Source: Luteimonas marina
GTDB taxonomy: Bacteria; Pseudomonadota; Gammaproteobacteria; Xanthomonadales; Xanthomonadaceae
DNA: 64,000 bases
NCBI RefSeq assembly: GCF_007859325.1
Contig: NZ_VOHK01000006.1
Coordinates: 224,344 to 288,343 of the forward strand
Direction of reading: 5' to 3'
Position numbers and translations under genes: made by a program. The notes below the pieces were generated by a model, which had not been told where the DNA came from, made no database searches, and saw only the letters and a program-made list of their open reading frames with translations. Positions 37,045-45,484 of the stretch are shown in pieces (position 1 is the stretch's first letter; each line of letters begins with the position of its first letter).

Positions 37045-37857
37045 ATGATCCGCAAGCTCGCCCTGTCGCTGGCCGCCCTCGCCGCCCTGTCCGCCGGCGC
37101 GCCCGCCGCCGCGCAATCGCTGGTCCGCATCGATGTCGTCGACCGCGACAGCGGCCAGTGGCTGCCGGAGTACGCGCACCGGCGCGACACCTGGATCGCC
37201 GGCACGCCCGGCCACCGCTACAACGTGCGCCTGACCAACACCACCGGCGAACGCGTGCTGGTGGTGCTGTCGGTCGACGGCGTCAACGCCGTCACCGGCC
37301 AGACCGCGCATCCGTCCCAGACCGGCTACGTGCTGGCGCCGTGGCAGAGCACCGAGATCTCCGGCTGGCGCAAGTCCTACCAGGACGTGGCGCAGTTCGT
37401 GTTCACCTCGCTGCCCGACAGCTATGCCGCACGCACCGGCCGCCCGGACAACGTCGGCACGATCGGCGTCGCGGTGTTCCGCGAGCGCGCCACTCCGCGC
37501 CCCTATCCGACGCCGGCACCGCCGATCGCACGCGGCAGCGACTACGGGAAATCGCGCGGCGCGGCGCCCGCCGCGGAAGCCGCGCAGGCCGGCGACGCCT
37601 ACCGCGACGGCATCGCGCAGCAGCGCATCGGCACCGGCCACGGCGAGCGCGAATGGTCGCCCGTCGGGCAGACCTCGTTCGTGCGCGCCAGCACGCAGCC
37701 GGCGCAGGTCACGCAGCTGCGCTACGACTCGCCGCATGCGCTGGCGGCGCGCGGCATCCTGCCGCGGCCGGTGCCTCCTGCGCACTGGTCGCGGCACGAT
37801 CGGCCGCAGGCGTTTCCGGGCGGTTTCGTCGCGGATCCTCCCCGCCGCTGGCGCTGA
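37045..37857 (+). CDS. Exported protein of unknown function
   Basis: A 270-residue protein with a clear signal peptide (MIRKLALSLAALAALSAGAP, cleavage after AAAQ near residue 24). The mature N-terminal ~125 residues are a beta-rich domain (VRIDVVDRDSGQWLPEYAHRRDTWIAGTPGHRYNVRLTNTTGERVLVVLSVDGVNAVTG…FVFTSLPDSYAARTGRPDNVGTIGVAVF). The rest is low-complexity and Pro/Arg/Ala-rich. The beta domain resembles conserved periplasmic proteins of xanthomonads, but no function is known. A strong terminator follows. Confidence 0.72.
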   Translation: MIRKLALSLAALAALSAGAPAAAQSLVRIDVVDRDSGQWLPEYAHRRDTWIAGTPGHRYNVRLTNTTGERVLVVLSVDGVNAVTGQTAHPSQTGYVLAPWQSTEISGWRKSYQDVAQFVFTSLPDSYAARTGRPDNVGTIGVAVFRERATPRPYPTPAPPIARGSDYGKSRGAAPAAEAAQAGDAYRDGIAQQRIGTGHGEREWSPVGQTSFVRASTQPAQVTQLRYDSPHALAARGILPRPVPPAHWSRHDRPQAFPGGFVADPPRRWR

Positions 37858-37876
37858 GGGCGGAAAGCGGAAAACA

Positions 37877-37904
37877 GGAAAGGGCCGGCAATGCCGGCCC
37901 TTCC
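37877..37904 (+). terminator. Rho-independent-type terminator
   Basis: GGAAAGGGCCGGC and GCCGGCCCTTCC form a 12-base stem around a short loop, followed by CTTTC, 19 bases after the stop of the exported protein gene. Confidence 0.75.
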
Positions 37905-37999
37905 CTTTCGATCTGCGTCGCGGGAAGCCTCGCCCCGTCCATGACGCGAGTGCGCCATCCTCGTCGTGCGGAGCGATCGCTGCCCGCGCCGGACCGGCT

Positions 38000-38200
38000 T
38001 CAGTTCAGCGTCTTCTCGAAGTCGCGCACTTCCTGTTCGGCGCGCTCGCGCTCCCAGCCGTAGCGCTCCTGCAGCTTGCCGGCGAGGTACTTGCTGTCGC
38101 CTTCGGCCACGTCGAACACGTCGTCGGTCAGGTCGCCCCACTTCGCCTGGGCCTTGCCCTTGAGCTGGGTCCACTTGCCGGCAATGATGTCTTTGTTCAT
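38000..38200 (-). CDS. CsbD-family stress protein
   Basis: A 66-residue hydrophilic protein typical of the CsbD/YjbJ family: [61 protein letters not shown]. The family is induced by general stress in many bacteria; the mechanism is unknown. The ATG at 38200 follows GGAATGCAACC. It is a single gene facing the terminator of the preceding exported protein gene. Confidence 0.92.
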   Translation of the reverse strand: MNKDIIAGKWTQLKGKAQAKWGDLTDDVFDVAEGDSKYLAGKLQERYGWERERAEQEVRDFEKTLN

Positions 38201-38351
38201 GGTTGCATTCCTTAGATTTCGTGAGGGACATCGCTGCGGAATGCATGCTCCGCATCGATGTGAGGATCATGCGCCGACGCGCATCAGGGCGGCATCAAGG
38301 ATTCGTAAGCCGATGCTCACAACGCTGACTTTCGCGACCGGCCCGTTCAGA

Positions 38352-38385
38352 AACGAAAAAGCCGGCATTCGCCGGCTTCTTCGTT
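38352..38385 (-). terminator. Rho-independent terminator of the entericidin-like gene
   Basis: On the minus strand a GCCGGCGAATGCCGGC stem-loop is followed by TTTTTCGTT, starting 20 bases after the small lipoprotein gene's stop. The A-rich 5' side extends the stem. Confidence 0.8.
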
Positions 38386-38403
38386 CGATCGCCTCGACGC
38401 CGA

Positions 38404-38559
38404 TCACTTCGGATCGGTGCCGCCGGTGTCGTCGGCCTTGTCCTGCATCTTGTCGCCGACCTTCTCGACGTCCTTGCCGACGCCCTTGACGGTGTTGCAC
38501 GCGGTCAGCGTGCCGACCGAGAACATGGCAAGCAGCATGAGGGCCATCAAACGCTTCAT
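38404..38559 (-). CDS. Entericidin A/B-family small lipoprotein
   Basis: A 51-residue lipoprotein: MKRLMALMLLAMFSVGTLTAC signal with the lipobox Cys at residue 21, followed by NTVKGVGKDVEKVGDKMQDKA, the diagnostic entericidin core. E. coli entericidins act in starvation-linked lysis, but most family members are simply small outer-membrane lipoproteins of unknown role. The ATG at 38559 has AGGAGG at good spacing; the ATG at 38565 abuts the ribosome-binding site and is less likely. A T-rich terminator follows. Confidence 0.9.
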   Translation of the reverse strand: MKRLMALMLLAMFSVGTLTACNTVKGVGKDVEKVGDKMQDKADDTGGTDPK

Positions 38560-38732
38560 ATGCATCCTCCTGGAGACTGGTACATGCGATCGCGGATCGT
38601 CCGCGCTCGTCCCGGACATCAGACCGCCGCGCGCGTGAAATCCGCGTTGAATCGACCGCATTCCGCGGCCTGCAGACCGTCGTGCACCTTCGCGCGTTCA
38701 CCCATGTCGAGGGCGCGTCAACGCGGACGCCG

Positions 38733-39656
38733 TCAGTCGCGCATCAGCGTGGACTTGCCGAACAGGCTTTCGACCAGGTCCACGGCGAGTTCCGCGGTGC
38801 TGTTCCTGTCGTCGAGCGCGGGATTGACCTCGACGATGTCGAGCGAGCCCATGCGCCCGCTGTCGGCGATCATCTCCATCACCAGCTGCGCCTCGCGATA
38901 GTGGATGCCGCCGGGGATCGGCGTGCCGGTGCCCGGCGCGATGCTCGGATCGAGGATGTCGACGTCGAAGCTCACGTGCAGGTGGCTGTCCTCGCCCAGC
39001 CCCAGCAGCACCTGCTCCATCGTCTGCTTCATGCCGGCTTCGTCGATGTAGCGCATGTCGTAGATGTCGAGGCCATGTTCCTTGACCAGCCGCTTCTCGT
39101 CCTGGTCGACCGAACGGATGCCGACCTGGCGGATCTGCGCGGGCACGAGCGCCGGCACCTGCTCGCCCATGCCCACCAGCGGCTCGGGACCGATGCCGCA
39201 CAGGCAGGCGACCGGCATGCCGTGGATGTTGCCCGAAGGCGTGATCGCGCTGGTGTTGAAGTCGGTGTGCGCGTCCAGCCACAGCACGCGCAGGGTCTTG
39301 CCGGCGCGACGGCAGTGGTCGGCGACGGCGGCGATCGAACCGATCGCCAGGCAGTGGTCGCCGCCGAGCATCACCGGCATGCGCCCGGCGCGCAGGATGG
39401 CCGAGGAGGCGTCGAACACCGCCCGGTTCCAGGCGACGACCTCGTCGAGGTGGCGATAGCCGTCGGCCGGCCCCGTCCACGGATTCCTGGGCCCGCCGAC
39501 GTCGCCGGTATCGACCACGTCGATGCCGCGCGCGGCCAGCGCCTCGCCCAGCCGCGCCACGCGCAGCGCCTCCGGCCCCATCGAGGCACCGCGCGTGCCC
39601 GCGCCGACGTCCGTGGGGGCTCCGAAGATCGAAACCGGGGGATAGCTGCGGGCCAT
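38733..39656 (-). CDS. rocF: Arginase
   Basis: Hydrolyses L-arginine to ornithine and urea. The 307-residue ureohydrolase shows all manganese-binding motifs: MLGGDHCLAIGS, LWLDAHTDFNTSAITPSGNIHGMPV and VSFDVDILDPSIAPGTGTPIPGG. The N-terminus SIFGAPTDVGAGTRGASMGPEALRVA and the DRNSTAELAVDLVESLFG end match arginase more closely than agmatinase. The ATG at 39656 is chosen over longer in-frame starts because they add an unrelated basic leader. It stands just upstream, in transcription order, of the entericidin-like gene. Confidence 0.94.
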   Translation of the reverse strand: MARSYPPVSIFGAPTDVGAGTRGASMGPEALRVARLGEALAARGIDVVDTGDVGGPRNPWTGPADGYRHLDEVVAWNRAVFDASSAILRAGRMPVMLGGDHCLAIGSIAAVADHCRRAGKTLRVLWLDAHTDFNTSAITPSGNIHGMPVACLCGIGPEPLVGMGEQVPALVPAQIRQVGIRSVDQDEKRLVKEHGLDIYDMRYIDEAGMKQTMEQVLLGLGEDSHLHVSFDVDILDPSIAPGTGTPIPGGIHYREAQLVMEMIADSGRMGSLDIVEVNPALDDRNSTAELAVDLVESLFGKSTLMRD

Positions 39657-39808
39657 CGGGATGGTTGCTCCTGCAAGGATCGGGGCAGGCAGTCTAGCGA
39701 TGTCGCGCGACAGATCCGTGTCGCGGCGCAGCAGTCGCGCATCGTGCGGCATTGCGCGAGCGTCGGGCGGGAGCCGCAGCGACAAGGGCGTGAGCGGGGG
39801 TGCCGCAG

Positions 39809-39884
39809 TGGTGCCGCTTGTCCGAATCGAACGGACGACCTACCGCTTACAAGGCGGTTGCTCTACCGGCTGAGCTAAAGCGGC
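39809..39884 (-). tRNA. tRNA-Thr (anticodon UGU)
   Basis: On the minus strand, GCCGCTT…AAGCGGC forms the acceptor stem with discriminator A and an encoded CCA. The D arm (AGCTCAGCCGGTAGAGCA), the anticodon arm (ACCGC-CTTGTAA-GCGGT, anticodon TGT) and the T arm (GTCCGTTCGATTCGGAC region) all fold. The anticodon reads ACA and related threonine codons. Confidence 0.96.
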
Positions 39885-39941
39885 ACTGCGGTGGCTGCGA
39901 CCGGCGCGGGCCGGGCGGGAGGGCATTCTAGCCCAAGACCT

Positions 39942-40682
39942 TCAGCGGGCCGCCGCGGCGAGCGTGGCGCAGTCGATCCGCTCGGCCTGCGCGGCGCCGG
40001 CCGCGCGCTGCAGCACGGCGAGGTCGGCATATTCGCCGACGGCGACGTCGATCCAGTAGCGCACGTCGCCGGCCTCGCCGATCGGTTCGGCGACGGCCTC
40101 GAACCCGGCCTCGCGCAGCGCCGCACGATGGCGCTGCGCGGCGGGCTCGCTGCCGAAGCGGCCGAGCGCGATGTCCACCGCGCCGTTTTCCGCCGCGGGC
40201 ATGAGGTAGTGGTCGCGGAAGCCGGCTTCGACCAGGCGCGTCACCATGGCCGCGGCGGCGGCGCGGTCGGTCAGCGCCGGCAGGTGCACGCTCCAGCCGC
40301 GCGGCGCGCTGCGCGATTCGCGCGTCGACAGGCGCTGCACGACGGGCTGCAGCTGCGCGCGCGCCTGCCCGGCGGCGGCCGCGTCGGCGAACGGACCGAA
40401 GGCATGGCAGGTGCTGGCGACGGCCGGCGCGGCCGGCGCTTCTTCGGAGGGCGGCGCGACGGGCTCCGCGACGGCCGGCGCCGGGTCCGGCGTGGCGGCG
40501 GCGGGCGGCGAAGATGCGGCGACGGCGGCGGGACGCGTCGACTCGTCGAGCAGCCGCAGCGGCTCCGCGCCGGGCGGCAGCGTGATTCCGGCGGCCGGCG
40601 GCGGCACCTCGCGCGTGATCCACCACAGCACGACGCCGAGGTTGAGGATCAGCAGCAGGACGATCAGGGCGCGGGCGAGCAT
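39942..40682 (-). CDS. SPOR-like domain membrane protein
   Basis: A 246-residue protein with one N-terminal membrane segment (residues 4–22, RALIVLLLILNLGVVLWWI), a long Ala/Pro-rich linker, and a C-terminal region from about residue 90 with two SPOR-like repeats: CHAFGPFADAAAAGQARAQLQPVVQRLSTRESRSAPRGWSVHLP and VDIALGRFGSEPAAQRHRAALREAGFEAVAEPI. SPOR domains bind denuded septal peptidoglycan, but these are divergent. It follows coaX on the same strand (47 bases), as in related genomes. Confidence 0.75.
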   Translation of the reverse strand: MLARALIVLLLILNLGVVLWWITREVPPPAAGITLPPGAEPLRLLDESTRPAAVAASSPPAAATPDPAPAVAEPVAPPSEEAPAAPAVASTCHAFGPFADAAAAGQARAQLQPVVQRLSTRESRSAPRGWSVHLPALTDRAAAAAMVTRLVEAGFRDHYLMPAAENGAVDIALGRFGSEPAAQRHRAALREAGFEAVAEPIGEAGDVRYWIDVAVGEYADLAVLQRAAGAAQAERIDCATLAAAAR

Positions 40683-40729
40683 CGGGCGATTCTAGAGGGT
40701 GTCGCGCACATTGCAGGCGCTCGTGCAGA

Positions 40730-41473
40730 TCAGCTGCGGGCCTGCGCCTCGACCCGAGCCCAGCACGCGAGTCCGTGCAGCACCAGCGCGGGATCGTGCA
40801 CGGCATCGGCCAGCTGCGGCAGCAGGGCCCCGGCGCCGCCGCCGTGCAGCAGCAGCGAGACCGGGCCAGCGCACAGCCGCCGCGCCGCCTCGCGGCTGCG
40901 TTCGACCAGCGCCAGCGCCGCGCCAAGGCAGCCCGAGGCCAGCGCGTCGTCGGTGTCGCCGGCGAATTCGCGATATCTGCCGCCCTGCGCCGGCAACTGC
41001 ACCGCGCGCGCCTGCAGGGCCTCGCGCATCAGCGTCGGCGAGGGCGCGATGCGGCCGCCGTGGTGGCGACCATCGGCGTCGAGCAGATCGATGGTCAGCG
41101 CGGTGCCGACGCCCACCACCAGCCACGCGCCGCCGCGCGCCCGTGCGGCGAGCAGGGACAGGAAGCGGTCCACGCCCAGCCGAGCCGGTTCCGCATAGGC
41201 GATGCGCACGCCCTGCCAGGCGCGCTGCGTGCCGGCGATGCCGATGCGGCCGCTGCGCGCGGCCAGCGCATCGAGCAACTGCACGCGCAGCGCCGGCGCG
41301 GCGACGCTGGCCACGTAGGCCGCCTCGATCCGCGCCGGCAGCCGCGCCTGCCAGCCCTCGGCGAAGGCACCGCCGTCGTGCCCGATCGCGAGTACCTCGC
41401 CGATGCCGCCGTCGGCGTGCAGCGGCGCGCACTTGAGCCGCGAATTGCCCAGGTCGAACAGCCACCGGCTCAT
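40730..41473 (-). CDS. coaX: Type III pantothenate kinase
   Basis: Catalyses the first step of coenzyme A synthesis. The 247-residue ASKHA-fold protein shows the phosphate-1 motif WLFDLGNSRLKCAP, the GVDRFLSLLAARARG segment and the phosphate-2 motif VVGVGTALTIDLLDADGRHHGGRIAPSPTLM. This class needs a monovalent cation and is not feedback-inhibited by CoA. Its ATG overlaps the birA stop as ATGA, giving the common birA–coaX pair. Confidence 0.94.
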   Translation of the reverse strand: MSRWLFDLGNSRLKCAPLHADGGIGEVLAIGHDGGAFAEGWQARLPARIEAAYVASVAAPALRVQLLDALAARSGRIGIAGTQRAWQGVRIAYAEPARLGVDRFLSLLAARARGGAWLVVGVGTALTIDLLDADGRHHGGRIAPSPTLMREALQARAVQLPAQGGRYREFAGDTDDALASGCLGAALALVERSREAARRLCAGPVSLLLHGGGAGALLPQLADAVHDPALVLHGLACWARVEAQARS

Positions 41474-42468
41474 GCCGCCGCTCCTTCGCGCCGCAGGCTG
41501 ACTTCGCCCGAATGGAATTCGCGCTCGCCCTGCGCCAGCCGCACGCGCAGCGCGCCGTCGGCGGCGAGGCCCAGGGCGATGCCCGCGTGCTCGCCGTCGC
41601 CGGCGTGCACGCGCACCGCTTCGCCGGCGAGCACGTCGTGCGCGGCGTAGCGCGCCAGGAACGGCGCCAGCCCCTCGCGGTCGAACCGCGCCAGCGCCGG
41701 CAGCAGCTGCGCCAGCAGCGTCGCCGCCAGCAGGTTGCGCGGGGGCGGCTCGGCGCACAGCGCGGACAGGTCGATCCAGGGCTGGTCGATCGTCGCCCCC
41801 GCCTGCGCGGGCATGCGCAGGTTGAGGCCGATCCCGACCACCGCCCGTGCCGGGCCGGCGTGTTCGCCGCCGCCTTCGACCAGCAGGCCGCCGAGCTTGC
41901 GCAGCCGCGCGCCGTCGGCGACGACCACGTCGTTGGGCCACTTCAGCCCCGCCGCGGCGACGCCCAGCGCATGCAGCGCCTCGACCGTGGCGATGCCGGC
42001 CACCAGGCTCAGCCCGCCCAGGCGCGCCAGCCCGGCGTCGAAGCGGCGCGCCACCGACAGGTACAGATTGGCGGCCAGCGGCGAGGCCCAGGCGCGACCA
42101 CGGCGGCCGCGCCCCGCGGTCTGCCGTTCGGCCAGCAGCACCTGCACGCCCGCGGCCGCAGGGCCGCGGCGCAGCAGTTCGGCGCTGGTGGAATCGAGCG
42201 ACCACGCCACCTCGAGCGCGGCGATGTCGCCGCGCAGGGGCTCCGGCAGGGCCCGGAGGATCGTGTCGGCATCGAGCAGGTCCACCGGCGCGGCCAGCGC
42301 GTAGCCGCGCCCGGCGCGGGCGTCGATCGGCACCCCGGCCTCGCGCAGGGCCTCGATCCGCTTCCACACCGCCGCGCGGGTCAGCCCGGCCTCGCGCGCC
42401 AGCACGTCGCCGGACACCGGTCCCGCGATCAGGCGCTGCAGCAGCGCGCGGTCGAGGGGCGTGGTCAC
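41470..42468 (-). CDS. birA: Biotin–protein ligase / biotin operon repressor
   Basis: Activates biotin as biotinyl-AMP and transfers it to carboxyl-carrier proteins. The 332-residue product has an N-terminal winged helix (about residues 1–65; VSGDVLAREAGLTRAAVWKRIEALREAGVPIDARAGRGYALA), so it can also act as a DNA-binding repressor. The ligase domain carries LLAERQTAGRGRRGRAWASP, KWPNDVVVADGARLRKLGGLLVEG and a C-terminal SH3-like domain (LAGEAVRVHAGDGEHAGIALGLAADGALRV). The start codon at 42468 reads GTG and begins MTTPLDRALLQRLIAG. Confidence 0.94.
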   Translation of the reverse strand: MTTPLDRALLQRLIAGPVSGDVLAREAGLTRAAVWKRIEALREAGVPIDARAGRGYALAAPVDLLDADTILRALPEPLRGDIAALEVAWSLDSTSAELLRRGPAAAGVQVLLAERQTAGRGRRGRAWASPLAANLYLSVARRFDAGLARLGGLSLVAGIATVEALHALGVAAAGLKWPNDVVVADGARLRKLGGLLVEGGGEHAGPARAVVGIGLNLRMPAQAGATIDQPWIDLSALCAEPPPRNLLAATLLAQLLPALARFDREGLAPFLARYAAHDVLAGEAVRVHAGDGEHAGIALGLAADGALRVRLAQGEREFHSGEVSLRREGAAA

Positions 42469-42657
42469 TGGGCGGCCGGGCGGGTCATGGCCCGATTATC
42501 GGGGATCGTCGCCGGTAGCCGCACGGCCGCCGCGGGAGGTGCCGCCGGAACCCGTGCCGGCAGCCGGCCCGCCGTCTGCCGGGAACCGTTCGTCGCAGCT
42601 CCGGCACGGGCGGCCGCAAGGCCGCTGCAACCGTCTGCGCCCCGCCCGCATCCGAGG

Positions 42658-42663
42658 TATAGT
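42658..42663 (+). promoter_or_regulatory. Probable -10 element of the small secreted protein gene
   Basis: TATAGT sits in a locally AT-richer patch 41 bases upstream of the ATG at 42704, between the divergent birA and this gene. No convincing -35 is visible. Confidence 0.4.
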
Positions 42664-42703
42664 GAACTGTTGCCGCCGCAACAGCTGCCAAAGGATGGTT
42701 GCC

Positions 42704-42982
42704 ATGGCTCCCCGACTGCTGCTCTGCCTGCTGCTCGCCTGCGCCGCGCTCCCCGTGGTCGCGCGCCAACCCGCGATGATGGATGCCAATGGCGGCAGCG
42801 CAGCCTGCCCCGTGACCGCGGAGACCGAAGTCGAGGCCGAGGCCGAACCCGTGCGTCCCGGCGACAAGCGCGCCACCGCGCCGAACCGGACCCGCCCGGC
42901 CGCAGCGCGCCGCGGCAGCGAGGCCGAATCCTCGGCCCGCCCGCCGCGCTGGCACAGCTTCCTGCCGGGCATGATTCGCTGA
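42704..42982 (+). CDS. Small exported protein of unknown function
   Basis: A 92-residue protein with a signal-like N-terminus (MAPRLLLCLLLACAALPVVARQ), followed by a hydrophilic, acidic then basic region (AETEVEAEAEPVRPGDKRATAPNRTRPAAARRGSEAE) ending in RPPRWHSFLPGMIR. The ATG at 42704 follows AAAGGATGG; another ATG nine bases earlier abuts the ribosome-binding site. No homology is recognised. The downstream gene mtfA starts 13 bases after its stop, so they are probably co-transcribed. Confidence 0.6.
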   Translation: MAPRLLLCLLLACAALPVVARQPAMMDANGGSAACPVTAETEVEAEAEPVRPGDKRATAPNRTRPAAARRGSEAESSARPPRWHSFLPGMIR

Positions 42983-42995
42983 GGCTTCCGGTGTC

Positions 42996-43751
42996 GTGCC
43001 CGGCGGCCTGATCCGGCGGCTGTTCGGCCGCGCCCCCGACCCGATCGACGACGACACCTGGCAGTACGTGTGCTCGCGCGTGCGCTGGATCGCCGCGCTC
43101 GACGAGGCGCGCGCGCAGCGGCTGCGCGCCCTGGCCACGGCCTTCCTGCAGCGCAAGACCGTCACCCCGATCGCCCCGCTCGAACTCGACCCCGCCCGGC
43201 GCACGATCCTGGCCGCGCTGTGCTGCCTGCCGCTGCTCGAATTCGGCGGGGAAGGCCTGCACGGCTGGTCGCAGCTGATCGTCTATCCCGACGCCTTCCG
43301 GGTGAACCGCAGCCACGTCGACGCCGCCGGCGTGCTGCACGAATGGGACGACGAGCTGATCGGCGAAGCCTGGGACGGCGGCCCGCTGATCCTGTCCTGG
43401 GCCGACGTCGAGGCCGACCTCGACGATCCGCACGCCGGCTTCTGCGTGGCCGTGCACGAGATGGCGCACAAGCTCGACGCGCTCGACGGCGTGCTCGACG
43501 GCACCCCACCGCTGCCGCGCGCCTGGCAGCGCGAGTGGGCGCGCGATTTCCAGCAGGGCTACGACGCCTTCGTCGCCGAGATCGACGCCGGCCGCGACGT
43601 CGCGATCGACCCCTATGCGGCCGAAGCGCCGGAGGAATTCTTTGCCGTCTGCAGCGAATACCACTTCAGCGACCCGGCGACGCTGCGCGAGGCGTTTCCG
43701 CGCGTCGCCGCGCATTTCGACCGCTTCTACGGCCCGTCGCCGTCCGCATAG
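42996..43751 (+). CDS. mtfA: MtfA-type zinc peptidase (M90 family)
   Basis: A 251-residue protein of the MtfA family. The zinc-binding HExxH appears as VAVHEMAHKLDALDGVLDG (HEMAH), with a second Glu in EAPEEFFAVCSEYHFSDP, the two hallmarks of the family. E. coli MtfA binds the Mlc repressor and links glucose uptake to PTS regulation, and has weak aminopeptidase activity. No Mlc is seen here, so the cellular role is uncertain. The start is GTG at 42996. The gene is convergent with phoQ, with a hairpin repeat between them. Confidence 0.9.
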   Translation: MPGGLIRRLFGRAPDPIDDDTWQYVCSRVRWIAALDEARAQRLRALATAFLQRKTVTPIAPLELDPARRTILAALCCLPLLEFGGEGLHGWSQLIVYPDAFRVNRSHVDAAGVLHEWDDELIGEAWDGGPLILSWADVEADLDDPHAGFCVAVHEMAHKLDALDGVLDGTPPLPRAWQREWARDFQQGYDAFVAEIDAGRDVAIDPYAAEAPEEFFAVCSEYHFSDPATLREAFPRVAAHFDRFYGPSPSA

Positions 43752-43814
43752 GGCGGGTTTCAACCCGCCGCGCGATATGCGATCCCCGGGGTGGCGGGTT
43801 GAAACCCGCCCTAT
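43750..43814. repeat. Inverted repeat between convergent mtfA and phoQ
   Basis: The arms AGGGCGGGTTTCAACCCGCC and GGCGGGTTGAAACCCGCCCT form a perfect palindrome with 23 bases between them. Each arm is itself partly palindromic (GGGTTTCAACCC). It overlaps both stop codons and could act as a two-way terminator. Confidence 0.85.
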
Positions 43815-45235
43815 AGCCCTGGTGGCAGCCGGACCTCGAAGCGCGCGCCGCCCAGTTCGGCGGACTTGCCGACCTGCAGTTCGCCGCGATAGCTGCGGAT
43901 GATGTCCTGCACGATCGACAGGCCGATGCCGTGGCCCTGCACGCGCTCGTCGCCGCGCACGCCGCGCTGGAGCACCAACGCGATGCGGTCCTCGGGGATG
44001 CCCGGGCCGTCGTCGTCCACCGCCAGCAGCAGGCCCGGGCGCCGGTTGGGCGCGGTCGCGCCCGGTTTCACCGTCAGCAGCACGCGCGAGTGCGCCCACT
44101 TGAAGGCGTTCTCGATCAGGTTGCCGAGCAGCTCCTGCAGGTCGCCCGGCTCGCCGTGGAAGCGCGCGGCCGGATCGATGTCGAACTCGCAGACCGCGCC
44201 CTTGCCGGCGTAGATCTTCTCCAACCCCTGCACCAGGGTCTCGGCATATGGCTCGATCTCGATCGGCGCCGCGAACAGCTTGTGCCCGGTCGACGCGGCG
44301 CGGCCGAGCTGGTAGTTGACCAGGTCGGTCATGCGCTGCACCTGGGTCGCGACGTCCTCGCGCAGCTCGCGCTCGCCGGCATCGGCATCCAGCCGCGCGC
44401 GCAGCACCGCCAGCGGCGTCTTCAGGCTGTGCGCGAGGTCGGACATGGTGTTGCGCTGCTGCTCGAGGTTCTCGCGCTCGCTCTCGATCAGCGCGTTGAT
44501 GCTGTCGGTCAGCGGCTCGAGCTCGCGCGGATGGCGTTCGCCCATGCGATGGGCCTGTCCGCGCTGCACGCGCGCGAGCTCCTCGACCACCTTGCGCAGC
44601 GGCCACAGGCTCCAGCGCAGCACCAGCGTCTGCAGCAGCAGCAGGATCACGCCGGCGATGCCGAGGTAGCCCCACAGCGCGGCGCGGAACACGCGCACCT
44701 GGCGCGGCACGGTGCCGGCGTCCTCCATCACGTAGATCGTGTACGGGAACTCCGCGTCCGACGACGCGTCCTGCGGCGCCCAGACCATGCCCAGGCCGTG
44801 GCGGTACACCTGCCCCGGCGTGCCGTCGCTGCGCGTCATCGGCAGCGGGCCTTCGAACTTCTCCTCGCCGCCGGCGAGCATCGTCGCCTCGGGCAGCTGC
44901 GGGCCCGAGGCCGAACGCGAGGTCCAGGTGCCGTTGGGCAGCACGATCTCGGCGTACAGGCCGCTGCCCGGGCGGTCGAAGCGGTCGTCGGGGCCGTTGT
45001 CGGGTGAATACAGCTCGCCGTTGCGCAGGAATTCCACGTCGCCGGCGTAGGCGAACACGTAGTTGCGCAGGCGGTCGCGTTGGCCTTCGCCGGCGACGTC
45101 GAGGAAGGCGCGGTCAAGCGCGAAGCCGGCCAGCGCCAGGAAGGCGACCAGGCCCAGGCTCGCCGCCATCAGCTGGCGCGCCTGCAGCGAGCGCGGGCGC
45201 CACGGCAGTTCGCGTGTGGGCTTGCCGGTGCTCAT
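43811..45235 (-). CDS. phoQ: PhoQ-like sensor histidine kinase
   Basis: A 474-residue membrane sensor kinase. Two hydrophobic segments (about residues 20–42 and 187–209) enclose a periplasmic sensor of about 145 residues containing acidic stretches (ELYSPDNGPDDRFDRPGSG). A HAMP region and DHp domain follow, with the phospho-accepting His in MSDLAHSLKTPLAVLRARLDADA. The ATPase domain has LLGNLIENAFKWAHSRVLL (N box), LAVDDDGPGIPEDR (G1) and RVQGHGIGLSIVQDI (G2). The adjacent response regulator and the acidic sensor suggest Mg2+ or antimicrobial peptide sensing as in PhoPQ. Confidence 0.9.
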   Translation of the reverse strand: MSTGKPTRELPWRPRSLQARQLMAASLGLVAFLALAGFALDRAFLDVAGEGQRDRLRNYVFAYAGDVEFLRNGELYSPDNGPDDRFDRPGSGLYAEIVLPNGTWTSRSASGPQLPEATMLAGGEEKFEGPLPMTRSDGTPGQVYRHGLGMVWAPQDASSDAEFPYTIYVMEDAGTVPRQVRVFRAALWGYLGIAGVILLLLQTLVLRWSLWPLRKVVEELARVQRGQAHRMGERHPRELEPLTDSINALIESERENLEQQRNTMSDLAHSLKTPLAVLRARLDADAGERELREDVATQVQRMTDLVNYQLGRAASTGHKLFAAPIEIEPYAETLVQGLEKIYAGKGAVCEFDIDPAARFHGEPGDLQELLGNLIENAFKWAHSRVLLTVKPGATAPNRRPGLLLAVDDDGPGIPEDRIALVLQRGVRGDERVQGHGIGLSIVQDIIRSYRGELQVGKSAELGGARFEVRLPPGL

Positions 45236-45318
45236 GCGGCGCGGGAAAGGATCATTCGGCTCGTGCTCGCGGCGCGCAAGCCACGGCTCCGCGCCACGAG
45301 AGCGACCCAGCGAGCACT

Positions 45319-45402
45319 TGTCATTCCGACCCCGGGCCTGACCCGGGGGAGAAATCCATGCCCCTGCATATCCCGAGATTCCTCACTGCGTTCGGAATGA
45401 CA
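45319..45402. repeat. REP-like inverted repeat in the phoP–phoQ gap
   Basis: The outer arms TGTCATTCCGA and TCGGAATGACA enclose GAGAAATCC…GAGATTCCTC variants. It occupies part of the unusually long 249-base gap between phoP and phoQ, so the hairpin could lower phoQ expression relative to phoP. Confidence 0.7.
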
Positions 45403-45484
45403 GACCGACCCTTCCCGGCGTCCGTCCCTGCCTTGCCCGGCACATGCGACGCGGCGCGGAAGCGGGCCGCGCCGGACCAAGCGC

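Noticed and set aside
2153..45402. CRISPR array
   Set aside because: The repeats are scattered inverted pairs, not evenly spaced direct repeats, and no cas genes are seen.
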